In this document: one piece after another, positions 1 through 6,919 of the stretch
Numbering within the stretch: position 1 is the first letter of the stretch
Layout of the letters: each line of letters starts with the position of its first letter
Assembly: GCA_003131705.1 (NCBI GenBank)
Contig: PKUY01000265.1
Coordinates: forward strand, 451-7,775
Direction: 5' to 3'
DNA from: Acidobacteriota bacterium
Lineage (GTDB): Bacteria > Acidobacteriota > Terriglobia > Acidiferrales > UBA7541
Length of the DNA: 7,325 bases
Position numbers and translations under genes: made by a program
The notes under the pieces: generated by a model
Seen by the model: the letters and a program-made list of their open reading frames with translations, nothing else
What the model was told of the DNA's origin: nothing
Databases searched by the model: none

Positions 1-1172
1 ATGAGCGGGCCGTCGTCATAGGAAAAGCTGGCGTGATCGAACTCGACGGATTTCGCGAACGGCGGCAATACTTTTGCGCCCGGAGCTTCCAGCACTTCTT
101 CGGGAAGATCGAGGAAGGAGAAGACCTGCGTGGAAATTCCCACGGCCTGCAGGAATAACTGGTAAACAGTGCCGAGACGTTTCACGGGTTCGTACGCCTT
201 GAATAGGGCGTAGGCGAAGACGATGAACGAGCCGGTGGTCATACGGTGAACTTTGATCTCGCCGCGAGCGAAAAGCAGAACGAGCGCGATGACGACAGCA
301 CCCAAGAGATCCATCAGCGGGGAGGTAGCGGCGAAGGCTCGAATCCAGCGCATATTTTCGCGCAGCAGCTTGCGGGCGGCTTCGCGGAATTTGCGGATTT
401 CGAAGCCTTCCATCCCGAAGGCTTTCACCACGCGATTGCCGCTGATGGTTTCCTGCAGAATCTGACTCAAGTCCGCGAGACGAGCGCGGCTTTTTTCCGA
501 GGAACGGCGAATGCGGCGGCCGAATTTTCCGACGGGCCACACCACGAGCGGGATCAGGACGGCTGAGCCGACGGCCAACCTCCAGTCAATGATCAGCAGG
601 ACGGCGACGAACGCGACGAAGCTAAATGTTTGGCGGAAAAGTTCCGCGAACCAGTCCGAGAAGGCGTTGCGCATCTGCTCGATGTCGCTGATCACCGCCG
701 ACATCACGCGGCCGACTGGATTGTGCTGAAAAAAGCCGAGGGGCTGCTGCACGATGCTGGTGTACACGTTGTTCCGCAGGTCGGTGATGGCGGAAAGACC
801 AACGAATTGGATCAAGATGCTTCCGAAATACTCGGCCGCTCCCTTAATTAGAAAAAGGAACAGAAGCGCGACAGCGAAGACCGTCCAAACGTTGTGGAAA
901 TGGTGCGGGACGAACGAGTGGAGATCGATCACCCGTTCGGTATACGGCACTTTGAACAGAATCAGTTTCTGGTTAACCGAAGCAGGATCCAAGACAACGT
1001 CAAACGCGGGCCGCAGGGCAAAGGCGACAAGGAACTCGGCTACCCCCATCACCGCGATCAGAAGAATGCCCAGAACAAGAGGGCTGGTGTACGGCCGCAA
1101 ATATCGCAGCAGGCGGTGAATTTCCTCCCGTTGGTTCAAGCGCGGGATGCCGGTGATGGATTCGGGTTTCAA
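1..1172 (-). CDS. msbA: MsbA-like lipid A/multidrug ABC exporter, permease domain and start of ATPase domain (partial)
   Basis: This is a type I ABC exporter half-transporter, most likely the lipid A-core flippase of the inner membrane. The frame is open without a stop from an in-frame TAA at 1190-1188 to the window edge, giving 390 complete codons; the ATPase core is missing because the window ends. Membrane segments lie near residues 31-52, 95-128, 175-196, 198-216, 280-303 and 313-335, with an unusually long TM1-TM2 periplasmic loop (about 53-94). Typical exporter motifs are NPVGRVMSAVISDIEQMRNAF (151-171, shown here only by its ends NPVGRV and IEQMR), ETISGNRVVKAFGME (241-255) and ATSPLMDLLG (282-291). 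The nucleotide-binding domain begins at VEFDHASFSYDDGPL (376-390), with A-loop Tyr385. There is no ATG or GTG before TM1. The earliest candidate is TTG at 1172; TTG at 1139 is also possible, and neither has a clear Shine-Dalgarno. The lipid A role is inferred from the lpt neighbours; an exporter of another substrate cannot be excluded. Confidence 0.87.
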   Translation of the reverse strand, partial: MKPESITGIPRLNQREEIHRLLRYLRPYTSPLVLGILLIAVMGVAEFLVAFALRPAFDVVLDPASVNQKLILFKVPYTERVIDLHSFVPHHFHNVWTVFAVALLFLFLIKGAAEYFGSILIQFVGLSAITDLRNNVYTSIVQQPLGFFQHNPVGRVMSAVISDIEQMRNAFSDWFAELFRQTFSFVAFVAVLLIIDWRLAVGSAVLIPLVVWPVGKFGRRIRRSSEKSRARLADLSQILQETISGNRVVKAFGMEGFEIRKFREAARKLLRENMRWIRAFAATSPLMDLLGAVVIALVLLFARGEIKVHRMTTGSFIVFAYALFKAYEPVKRLGTVYQLFLQAVGISTQVFSFLDLPEEVLEAPGAKVLPPFAKSVEFDHASFSYDDGPL

Positions 1173-1218
1173 GAGCTGGGTGTCAGTTTACGGAACAACA
1201 ACGGATTTTCACATCCTC

Positions 1219-1234
1219 CGCGGCTAAAGCCGTG
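1219..1234. repeat. short near-perfect palindrome (stem-loop) in the ABC gene leader
   Basis: CGCGGCT-AA-AGCCGTG forms a 7-bp stem, one pair being G-U in one RNA strand, around a two-base centre. It lies between the weak promoter candidate and the ABC exporter start, so it would be in the 5' leader of that transcript. On the minus strand a GGAGG sequence begins within the same palindrome (1219-1215). It could be a REP-like intergenic palindrome or a local RNA hairpin. Only one copy is visible here, so repeat status is unproven. Confidence 0.4.
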
Positions 1235-1276
1235 TTTCGCGTTGAGAATTACACCCCTGCCGGATGGAACTCGCTT

Positions 1277-1305
1277 AGCCTATGCATCGCGCGAGCATCT
1301 GGCAA
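1277..1305 (-). promoter_or_regulatory. weak sigma70-like promoter candidate for the ABC exporter
   Basis: On the minus strand TTGCCA (1305-1300; five of six matches to the -35 consensus) is followed after exactly 17 bp by TAGGCT (1282-1277; three of six matches to the -10 consensus). The start of transcription would fall near 1270, leaving a leader of about 100 nt before TTG 1172. The -10 box is poor. The main support is the spacing and the position in a 214-bp gap that separates the exporter from the tightly packed genes upstream. Confidence 0.3.
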
Positions 1306-1338
1306 GGCGTAATCGCAAAAGCCGTACAATCGCGTGTC

Positions 1339-1358
1339 GCCGCTCCTGATGCAGCGGC
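1339..1358. repeat. 6-bp inverted repeat downstream of rapZ
   Basis: GCCGCT and AGCGGC are perfect inverted arms separated by 8 bases, about 30 bp beyond the rapZ stop. On the minus strand no T-run follows it, so it is not a standard intrinsic terminator. The six T's directly after the rapZ TAG (1386-1381) come before this stem rather than after it. It could be a 3'-end processing or operator structure, or chance. Confidence 0.25.
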
Positions 1359-1386
1359 CAACCAGTTGCAAGTCGCGCACAAAAAA

Positions 1387-2274
1387 CTAAGAGACCGATT
1401 TCTCCAGATCGCGATGCCCGACTTTGGTCGCATGCCCTTTGCGATGCAGCGCCCCGCGAATCACTTCCGCGAGCGCGACCGAGCGATGGCGCCCGCCGGT
1501 GCATCCCAGGGCAACTGTGAGATAACTCTTACCCTCCCGAATGTAATGAGGGATCAGATACGTCAACAGGCTCTCGATGCGGCGGAGAAATTCTCCCGTT
1601 TGAGGGAAAGAACGAATGTATCGCGCGACCCGAGGATCTTTGCCGCTGAATGGCCGGAGGCGCGGGACGAAATGCGGATTCGGCAAAAACCGCACGTCGA
1701 AAACCAGATCCGCATCGGCAGGAATGCCGTAGCGGAATCCGAAGCTTACAACCGATACCAGCAGCGGCCGCCGGCCTCGATTCTGAAAACGGTCGGTGAT
1801 GAGCTGGCGCAGTTCGTGCACGTTGAATTTTGTGGTGTCGATAATGACGTCGGCAAGCTTGCGGATCGGCGCCATGCGCCGCCGCTCTTCTCGAATTCCC
1901 GCCGCGATCGAACCTTGGCCGCCGAGCGGATGAGGGCGACGCGTTTCGCTGAAGCGCCGCTGCAGCGCAGCGTTACTCGCTTCGATGAAAACCAGCGTCG
2001 CAGCGTGCTCGGCGCTCAGTTTTTTATAGGTGCCGGGCAACTTGTCGATTTGTTCGCCCTCGCGCGCATCCACGAGCAGCGCAGCGCGTTCGATTTCGCC
2101 CCGGCCTTCTTCGTACAGTTCGCTGAATGTGGGAATCAAAGCGACAGGAAGATTGTCCACGCAATAAAAGCCGAGGTCTTCAAACGTGTTGAGGACGGAA
2201 CCTTTGCCGGAGCCCGAAAGGCCGGTGAGGATTACGAGTTGGCGAGCGTGACGTTTGCGGTCGGAGCGTTTCAC
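1387..2274 (-). CDS. rapZ: RapZ (YvcJ/YhbJ family) nucleotide-binding RNase adapter protein
   Basis: This is a cytoplasmic P-loop protein of the RapZ family. In E. coli it senses GlcN6P and presents the sRNA GlmZ to RNase E; in other phyla its partners are largely unknown. At 295 residues it is slightly longer than the E. coli protein, owing to a basic N-terminal tail. The N-terminal domain carries the P-loop GLSGSGKG (18-25), where the usual Ser/Thr after Lys24 is Gly25, followed by Ser26. It also has the family signature GFYCVDNLP (35-43), VDAR (68-71) and TRRPHPL (111-117). The C-terminal domain has SFGFRYGIP (177-185), DVRFLPNPHF (193-202) and GCTGGRHRSV (257-266), and ends in a basic tail (HRKGHATKVGHR) comparable to the RNA-binding end of the E. 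coli protein. It starts at GTG 12 bp after the rpoN stop, without a Shine-Dalgarno, so translational coupling to rpoN is likely. No PTS gene and no GlmZ-like RNA is visible nearby. Confidence 0.96.
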   Translation of the reverse strand: MKRSDRKRHARQLVILTGLSGSGKGSVLNTFEDLGFYCVDNLPVALIPTFSELYEEGRGEIERAALLVDAREGEQIDKLPGTYKKLSAEHAATLVFIEASNAALQRRFSETRRPHPLGGQGSIAAGIREERRRMAPIRKLADVIIDTTKFNVHELRQLITDRFQNRGRRPLLVSVVSFGFRYGIPADADLVFDVRFLPNPHFVPRLRPFSGKDPRVARYIRSFPQTGEFLRRIESLLTYLIPHYIREGKSYLTVALGCTGGRHRSVALAEVIRGALHRKGHATKVGHRDLEKSVS

Positions 2275-2286
2275 GGCGGCGGGCGG

Positions 2287-3729
2287 CTAGGCCTTCACCC
2301 GGCGACGGTGCGTGCTTGGGATGCGCAAGTCCTCGCGGTATTTCGCCACGGTGCGGCGAGTGACGTGGATGCCTTCATCGCTCAATTTTTTAGTGATCTG
2401 TTCGTCCGTGAGTGGGTGAGACGTGTCTTCCGCTTCGATCATCTGTTTGACGCGCCGCTTCAGGGACAAGAGCGACATGTCGGCGCCCTGCGGTCCGTTG
2501 ACGGATTCGGAGAAGAAGCTGCGCAGCTCGAGAACTCCCTGCGGCGTGTGCACGTATTTGTTGGCCACGGCGCGGCTGACGGTCGAGGGATGCACGCCGA
2601 CTTCCTCGGCGACCTCTTTGATCATCATTGGTTTCAGATGGTCCGGACCGTAATCGAGAAAATCTCCCTGGCGGCGAAGAATCGAATGGCAGACGCGCAA
2701 GATGGTGTGCTTGCGCTGCTCGATATTTTTCATCAACTGGATGGCGGCGGTGAAACGCTCTTTCACGTAGTTGCGGACTTCGCGATCGGCGGCGTCGCGG
2801 GCGAGCAGGCGACTGTACGTTGGGCTCAAGCGGAGCTGGGGCACGTCGTCATCGTTCATGAAGACCTGCCACTCGCCATCCACTTTGCGGAACTGGACAT
2901 CGGGTTCAACCAGACGAGGCTCGGTCTTGTTGTAGCGCAGGCCGGGCTTCGGATCGAGGCGTTTAATCAGGTCCACGGCGCGCTTGACCATCTCGATCGG
3001 GCGGCTGACTGCACGCGCAACTTCCTTGAGCTGATTGTTCTGCAAGAGTTTCAGGTGCTCGGTGATGATCTGCTGCGCGAGAGTATTCTGGGGATCGATG
3101 AGCTTCACCTGGAGCAGCAGGCACTCCTCCAAACTGCGCGCGGCAACTCCGGGCGGGTCGAGCTCCTGCACCACAGCGAGGGCTTCTTCGACGTCTTCCA
3201 TTGAATAATTTCCGGACTGCGCGATTTCGTCGAGCGTCGCGTTGAGGTAGCCGTTCTCATCGAGATTGCCGACAATTGTTTCGGCGATTTTGCGAACTGT
3301 TTCGGTGCAAATGCTCACGCTCATTTGCCAGGTGAGATGGTCGGTCAGGGTCGCGGGCGAGGAAAGAAATTTATCGAACGACGGGCGTTCGATTTCCTCG
3401 CGCTCGCCGCCCGAAGAGCGCTCAGCGCCCGTATCGAGATATTGCGTAAAGAATGAGCCGAAATCGAACTCATCAAACGGATTGGCTTCCTTGGTTTCAG
3501 GGACCTTCTCGGTTTCTTTCTTAAGGAACGCCTCGTCGGTATAGCTATCTGCCGTGACGTTATCTTCGGCGAGCTCTTCGAGGACGGGATTCGCCATGAT
3601 CTCCTGATTGATCATTTCCCGCAGCTCGAGACGATTCAGCGCCAGCACGCTGACCATCTGGACGAGCCCCGGCGTCAGAATCTGCTTCTGAGCCAGGCGG
3701 AGATGCAATTTGGGTGCTAGCCAGTTCAT
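2287..3729 (-). CDS. rpoN: RNA polymerase sigma-54 factor RpoN
   Basis: This is the alternative sigma factor that directs RNA polymerase to -24/-12 promoters and needs AAA+ activators to open them. At 480 residues it has normal family length and all regions. Region I (about 1-55) is the Gln/Leu-rich activator-interacting part, including LRLAQKQILTPGLVQMV and ANPVLEE. Region II (about 55-118) is acidic. The core-binding domain (about 120-310) includes GNLDENGYL and LDPPGVAARSLEECLLLQ. The helix-turn-helix is at 368-388 (MMIKEVAEEVGVHPSTVSRAV). The RpoN box is at 457-466, TRRTVAKYRE, with Thr in place of the usual first Ala. ATG lies 5 bp after the lptB stop; the nearest purine-rich stretch is more than 20 nt upstream, so translation probably depends on coupling to lptB. 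rpoN next to lptB is a widely conserved arrangement in proteobacteria and beyond. The usual downstream hpf gene is missing. Confidence 0.98.
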   Translation of the reverse strand: MNWLAPKLHLRLAQKQILTPGLVQMVSVLALNRLELREMINQEIMANPVLEELAEDNVTADSYTDEAFLKKETEKVPETKEANPFDEFDFGSFFTQYLDTGAERSSGGEREEIERPSFDKFLSSPATLTDHLTWQMSVSICTETVRKIAETIVGNLDENGYLNATLDEIAQSGNYSMEDVEEALAVVQELDPPGVAARSLEECLLLQVKLIDPQNTLAQQIITEHLKLLQNNQLKEVARAVSRPIEMVKRAVDLIKRLDPKPGLRYNKTEPRLVEPDVQFRKVDGEWQVFMNDDDVPQLRLSPTYSRLLARDAADREVRNYVKERFTAAIQLMKNIEQRKHTILRVCHSILRRQGDFLDYGPDHLKPMMIKEVAEEVGVHPSTVSRAVANKYVHTPQGVLELRSFFSESVNGPQGADMSLLSLKRRVKQMIEAEDTSHPLTDEQITKKLSDEGIHVTRRTVAKYREDLRIPSTHRRRVKA

Positions 3730-3734
3730 CGAGT

Positions 3735-4460
3735 TCAGTTGAGGCGGAAGCCTTCTCCTAGATAAATTCGTCGAACGTCCGCATTGGCGGAAAGTTCCGC
3801 GGGAGTGCCGCTGGCCAAAATTTTACCCTCGCTGATAATGTAAGCGCGGTTGGTCACTGCCAGGGTATCGCGAACATTGTGATCGGTGATAAGAACGCCG
3901 ATACCCGCCTCGCTCAAGTCGGCAATGATCTTTTGGATGTCCACAACTGTGAGGGGGTCGATTCCTGCAAAGGGTTCGTCGAGGAGGACGAAGGACGGCA
4001 AGAGCACGAGCGAACGGGCAATTTCCAGGCGGCGTCGCTCGCCGCCGGATAGAACGTACGCATGGCTGGATCGGACTCCCTCAAGTCCCATTTGGGCCAA
4101 AAGTTCCTCCACGCGGTCGCGTCTCTGCTCGGGAGTGACCGACAGGGTTTCCAGCACAGCGAGCAGATTCTCTTCGACGGTCAGCTTTCGAAACACCGAA
4201 GGCTCTTGGGGGAGGTAGCTGATGCCGTTGCGGGCCCGCAGATACATGGGGAGGTCGGTGATATCCTCGCCGTCCAGCAAGACACGCCCGTAGTCCGGAC
4301 GCGCTAGACCGACCAGGATGTAAAACGTCGTGGTCTTTCCGGCGCCGTTCGGCCCGAGCAGCCCAACCACTTCTCCCTGTTGAATCTCCAAATTAATGTT
4401 ATCGACTACCTTCCGACCCCTATACGACTTCCGAAGATCGGCGGCTTGGAGTTTCAACAT
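3735..4460 (-). CDS. lptB: LptB, ATPase of the LPS transporter LptB2FG(C)
   Basis: This cytoplasmic ABC ATPase powers extraction of LPS from the inner membrane through LptFG and its passage onto the periplasmic Lpt bridge. The 241 residues match the family length. Visible motifs in order are Walker A GPNGAGKT (36-43), Q-loop Gln85 in LPQEPSVF, signature LSGGERRR (137-144), Walker B FVLLDEP (157-163), D-loop AGIDP (165-169) and H-loop His194 in ITDHNV. The C-terminal [12 protein letters not shown] (229-240) matches the characteristic LptB tail and separates it from the related LivF/LivG branch. ATG starts 6 bp after the stop of the LptC/LptA-type gene, with no good Shine-Dalgarno. LptF and LptG are not in this window and must be encoded elsewhere. 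Confidence 0.97.
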   Translation of the reverse strand: MLKLQAADLRKSYRGRKVVDNINLEIQQGEVVGLLGPNGAGKTTTFYILVGLARPDYGRVLLDGEDITDLPMYLRARNGISYLPQEPSVFRKLTVEENLLAVLETLSVTPEQRRDRVEELLAQMGLEGVRSSHAYVLSGGERRRLEIARSLVLLPSFVLLDEPFAGIDPLTVVDIQKIIADLSEAGIGVLITDHNVRDTLAVTNRAYIISEGKILASGTPAELSANADVRRIYLGEGFRLN

Positions 4461-4466
4461 GCCGGT

Positions 4467-6797
4467 TCATTTCTCAACCCGGTGCTTGGTCAGTGTGCGC
4501 GAACCTTCCTGCGAATCAATCAAAATCGTATCATTCGCCACAAAGAAGGTCAACGAATGGCCGGTAGTTGTGTCGCTCGCGGCATTAACTAGAGTCGGCT
4601 GTCCGCCTGAAAGAACGAATTTTCCGCTTGCGGCGGTGTATTCGGCCTGCTCGGCCATGCCCCGCCGGTCGCCCTGCCGGACGACCACACCGCCCTGAGC
4701 CAGGACGCGGCTCAATTGTCGGCCCGCGGGCGCGCCTGAGGCAGCCGCGGTGGACTTAGGCGACGGCTCTCCGTCGGTCCCCGGTTGGGGCCCAGCGGAT
4801 TCGAGGAATACATCCAGCGTTTTCGATTCGAGCGAGCCCTGGTCGGAGCTGGCCATTACGCCGCTATCCAGGTGGGCGCGTCCCTGATCGCTCCAATAGG
4901 TAAGAACTGGTGCGCGGACCTTCCAAAGAGTCGGCTGGGCGGCTGACTTGGAGCCGGACGCGGTGGTCTTTCCCGAGCCCGGCACAAACTGGCCGGTCAG
5001 TTGGGAGAAGACCGCGAGCACATGTCCGGTCGCCTGTAACTTCTTGTCGTCGCGCCAGAGTTCGATCTGGTCGCTATCGAGTACGGAATCGCCCTGCCAG
5101 AGCCGAGCGTGACCAGCGTAAGTCACATGCCCCGAATTGACGGAGCCCGAGAGAGTGTCCGCCGAGATATGGGCAGCGCCGGAGCCGAGACCTACAACAT
5201 CGCCCTGAACGGTGGGCGCATAGGTTGAGACCACGCCGCCAGTTGCATGCAGCTCTCCCGATTTCTGGTTCATCACTACATTGTTGGCGGTGGTGCGGCC
5301 CATCGCGTCGGAGACGACGGGTGAGCCGTCGAGAGTAATGATGTCCGTGGCGCGGACGATGCTTGCGTGATCCGCCGTGGCTTCGCGGTCACCTTGCCGG
5401 AAGCGGACATCGCCGCTTTCGTCGAGGGTTTCCCATTGACCACGAGCGCCAAACGTAGCGGCGAGCTCCGCCGCCGAGACGATCTGCGGAGCAGCTTTCG
5501 GCGCCTGTCTGCTGACTTCAACGTTGCCGTGGCCAAACAATTTATCGAGGCGCCCGCCGGCACCTAGTTGGGCGAGGAATGTTTTCGCGTGCAGGGTCGT
5601 GGTGTCGGTACTGGTGAACGATTCGATTGTCGCGGGCGCGAGGGTTTCAGCGCTTTCAATGTGCTGTTTATCCGCGGACTGGCCGGGCTGCGCGCTCGCG
5701 GAGAATGTGATCCGCAAGGCGTCTGTCTTCAGGCGATGGGAATCGCCGCCCTGCTGGGTTTCGGCGGTGACTCCGCCGGTCGCCGTCATGTCCTTGATCA
5801 GATTGTGCTGCGGCAGCATGGCGAACTCGACGTGCGCGGCTGAAAAATGATCGGTGCCCGCGGCGGTCTGCCGGCTTCCCGTAATGCCACCGTCGGCAAT
5901 TACGCGTTCGATCCAACCCGCAGGATTCAGCAAACCTTCAAAGCGCGACGCAGAGACAACTGCTTTCCCGCCCCCCTCTGTGGCGCGAATCTGCGGATGG
6001 CCGTCGGCGACGGCTCGCTGCACGTGGTACTGCGCGTCGAGTTCGATGGAGATCGCTTCGGCGGAAAGTTCGCGAGTGCCCTGTCGCACGAGCGCTGGTC
6101 CCTTGAGTATGACGGTGCGCTCGTTGCGGTGGATTTCCAGGCTACTGCCGGTGGCGCGCACGGGCTGGCCGCCTGTCTGCGCTGAGGAAGCGAGTTCGAA
6201 TGCAACTCCGTTTTCCACGCGCACGACCGAGTCGAGCGTGCTGTAGGAAACTCCCACACCGCGTCCCTGGCCGGCCGGGAAAGTGAACTCCACGGGAGCG
6301 GGAGTGGATGCTTCGCCGGAGTTGCGATTGAACGTGAGGTTGCTGGTCTTCACTTCAAGATTGTTTCCGAGCGCGCCGGCAGATTTGTCGGCGGTGGGGT
6401 TGGCATTCTCGATCTCGATTTGGACTGCGCCTTCGCAGCGCACCGCGCCAGTGAGCGGCTCGTAACTGCACTCGCGGGTGTGAATGTTGTCGTTACGGCT
6501 TCCATCGCGGCCGTACACGGTGATCCAGACGTCTTCGAGCAGAGCGCGATTCTGATCTTTGTATTCGGTGGCGTGAGAGGCACGAACGGTAAAAAGCGTG
6601 TGGTTTTGCTCGACCTTGGAAAAGGAAAATTGTGCGGATTGTTGTTGCACGGTTACGGGAACCGCAGCAGGTGCACCGCGTCGCGCGCGAGCTTGCCAAA
6701 ACGCGTGTTGCGCGTACACGCCGGCAATAGCCAGCGCGATCAAACCCGCGGCGATTGCCGACCAGCGCGCGTAACGCGCTGCTTCACGGTTGCGCAA
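4467..6797 (-). CDS. lptC-lptA: LptC-LptA type fusion: membrane-anchored periplasmic LPS transport protein with several OstA/LptA-like units
   Basis: This 776-residue protein very likely replaces separate LptC and LptA (each about 190 residues) as the periplasmic LPS conduit. Residues 1-12 are short and basic, and 13-29 form a single membrane anchor (SAIAAGLIALAIAGVYA). An LptC-like domain follows (about 50-205; QFSFSKVEQNHTLFTVRA, YKDQNRALLEDVWITVYG) and contains Cys110 and Cys121. The rest is beta-rich with recurring OstA/LptA-type lines. Examples are VILKGPALVRQGTRELSAEA (229-248), GNVEVSRQ (424-431), GDVRFRQGDREATADHASI (462-480), HARLWQGDSVLDSDQIEL (563-580), and GGVVVRQGDRRGMAEQAEY (702-720) followed by GKFVLSGGQPTL. 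Two Pro/Ser/Gly-rich, probably flexible stretches occur at 598-623 and 667-693. The start is TTG, the only start codon between an in-frame TGA and the anchor; a GGGGGG run lies 7 nt upstream (6810-6805). It is first in the lptB-rpoN-rapZ operon. The fusion assignment is from motifs; the exact unit count is not settled. Confidence 0.88.
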   Translation of the reverse strand: MRNREAARYARWSAIAAGLIALAIAGVYAQHAFWQARARRGAPAAVPVTVQQQSAQFSFSKVEQNHTLFTVRASHATEYKDQNRALLEDVWITVYGRDGSRNDNIHTRECSYEPLTGAVRCEGAVQIEIENANPTADKSAGALGNNLEVKTSNLTFNRNSGEASTPAPVEFTFPAGQGRGVGVSYSTLDSVVRVENGVAFELASSAQTGGQPVRATGSSLEIHRNERTVILKGPALVRQGTRELSAEAISIELDAQYHVQRAVADGHPQIRATEGGGKAVVSASRFEGLLNPAGWIERVIADGGITGSRQTAAGTDHFSAAHVEFAMLPQHNLIKDMTATGGVTAETQQGGDSHRLKTDALRITFSASAQPGQSADKQHIESAETLAPATIESFTSTDTTTLHAKTFLAQLGAGGRLDKLFGHGNVEVSRQAPKAAPQIVSAAELAATFGARGQWETLDESGDVRFRQGDREATADHASIVRATDIITLDGSPVVSDAMGRTTANNVVMNQKSGELHATGGVVSTYAPTVQGDVVGLGSGAAHISADTLSGSVNSGHVTYAGHARLWQGDSVLDSDQIELWRDDKKLQATGHVLAVFSQLTGQFVPGSGKTTASGSKSAAQPTLWKVRAPVLTYWSDQGRAHLDSGVMASSDQGSLESKTLDVFLESAGPQPGTDGEPSPKSTAAASGAPAGRQLSRVLAQGGVVVRQGDRRGMAEQAEYTAASGKFVLSGGQPTLVNAASDTTTGHSLTFFVANDTILIDSQEGSRTLTKHRVEK

Positions 6798-6846
6798 TGC
6801 AAAGCCCCCCGCCCGATCAGAACTCGATCAAGTCGATTGAAAGGCG

Positions 6847-6875
6847 AGTATAGGGGAGTGGTTTGCCAGGAACAA
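6847..6875 (-). promoter_or_regulatory. sigma70-type promoter of the lptCA-lptB-rpoN-rapZ operon
   Basis: On the minus strand TTGTTC (6875-6870) is followed after 17 bp by TATACT (6852-6847), a five-of-six match to the -10 consensus. The -35 box is weaker (TTG only). Transcription would start near 6840, giving a leader of about 43 nt before the TTG start at 6797. It sits in the only gap between the diguanylate cyclase and the lpt genes, as expected for the operon promoter. No -24/-12 (sigma-54) pattern was found here, so there is no sign that RpoN controls its own operon. Confidence 0.55.
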
Positions 6876-6919
6876 CAATGGCAGTTGGTCGCAAGCCTGG
6901 GAGAGCAATCCGGATCGAA

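Noticed and set aside
16..540. A 174-codon minus-strand frame in the first 540 bases.
   Set aside because: It is a shadow; the adjacent frame on the same strand encodes the clear ABC exporter that runs through to the window edge.
1381..1415. Possible intrinsic terminator at the rapZ end, with six T's after the stop codon.
   Set aside because: Only 4-bp, AT-containing stems can be drawn before the T-run; this is too weak to call.
1280..1504. A 74-codon minus-strand frame overlapping the rapZ end and the intergenic region.
   Set aside because: It is mostly out of frame inside rapZ, is rich in Arg/Ser/Ala as shadow frames are, and shows no family motif such as HPr.
1282..3204. A 640-codon open frame on the plus strand opposite rapZ and rpoN.
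   Set aside because: It lies fully antisense to two unmistakable genes, shows no recognisable domain, and has the composition expected of a complementary-strand frame in GC-rich coding DNA.
6798..6919. Possible sigma-54 (-24/-12) promoter in front of the lpt operon, which would imply RpoN autoregulation.
   Set aside because: A TGGC is present, but no GC-containing -12 element lies at the required spacing; the TATACT sigma70 box explains the region better.
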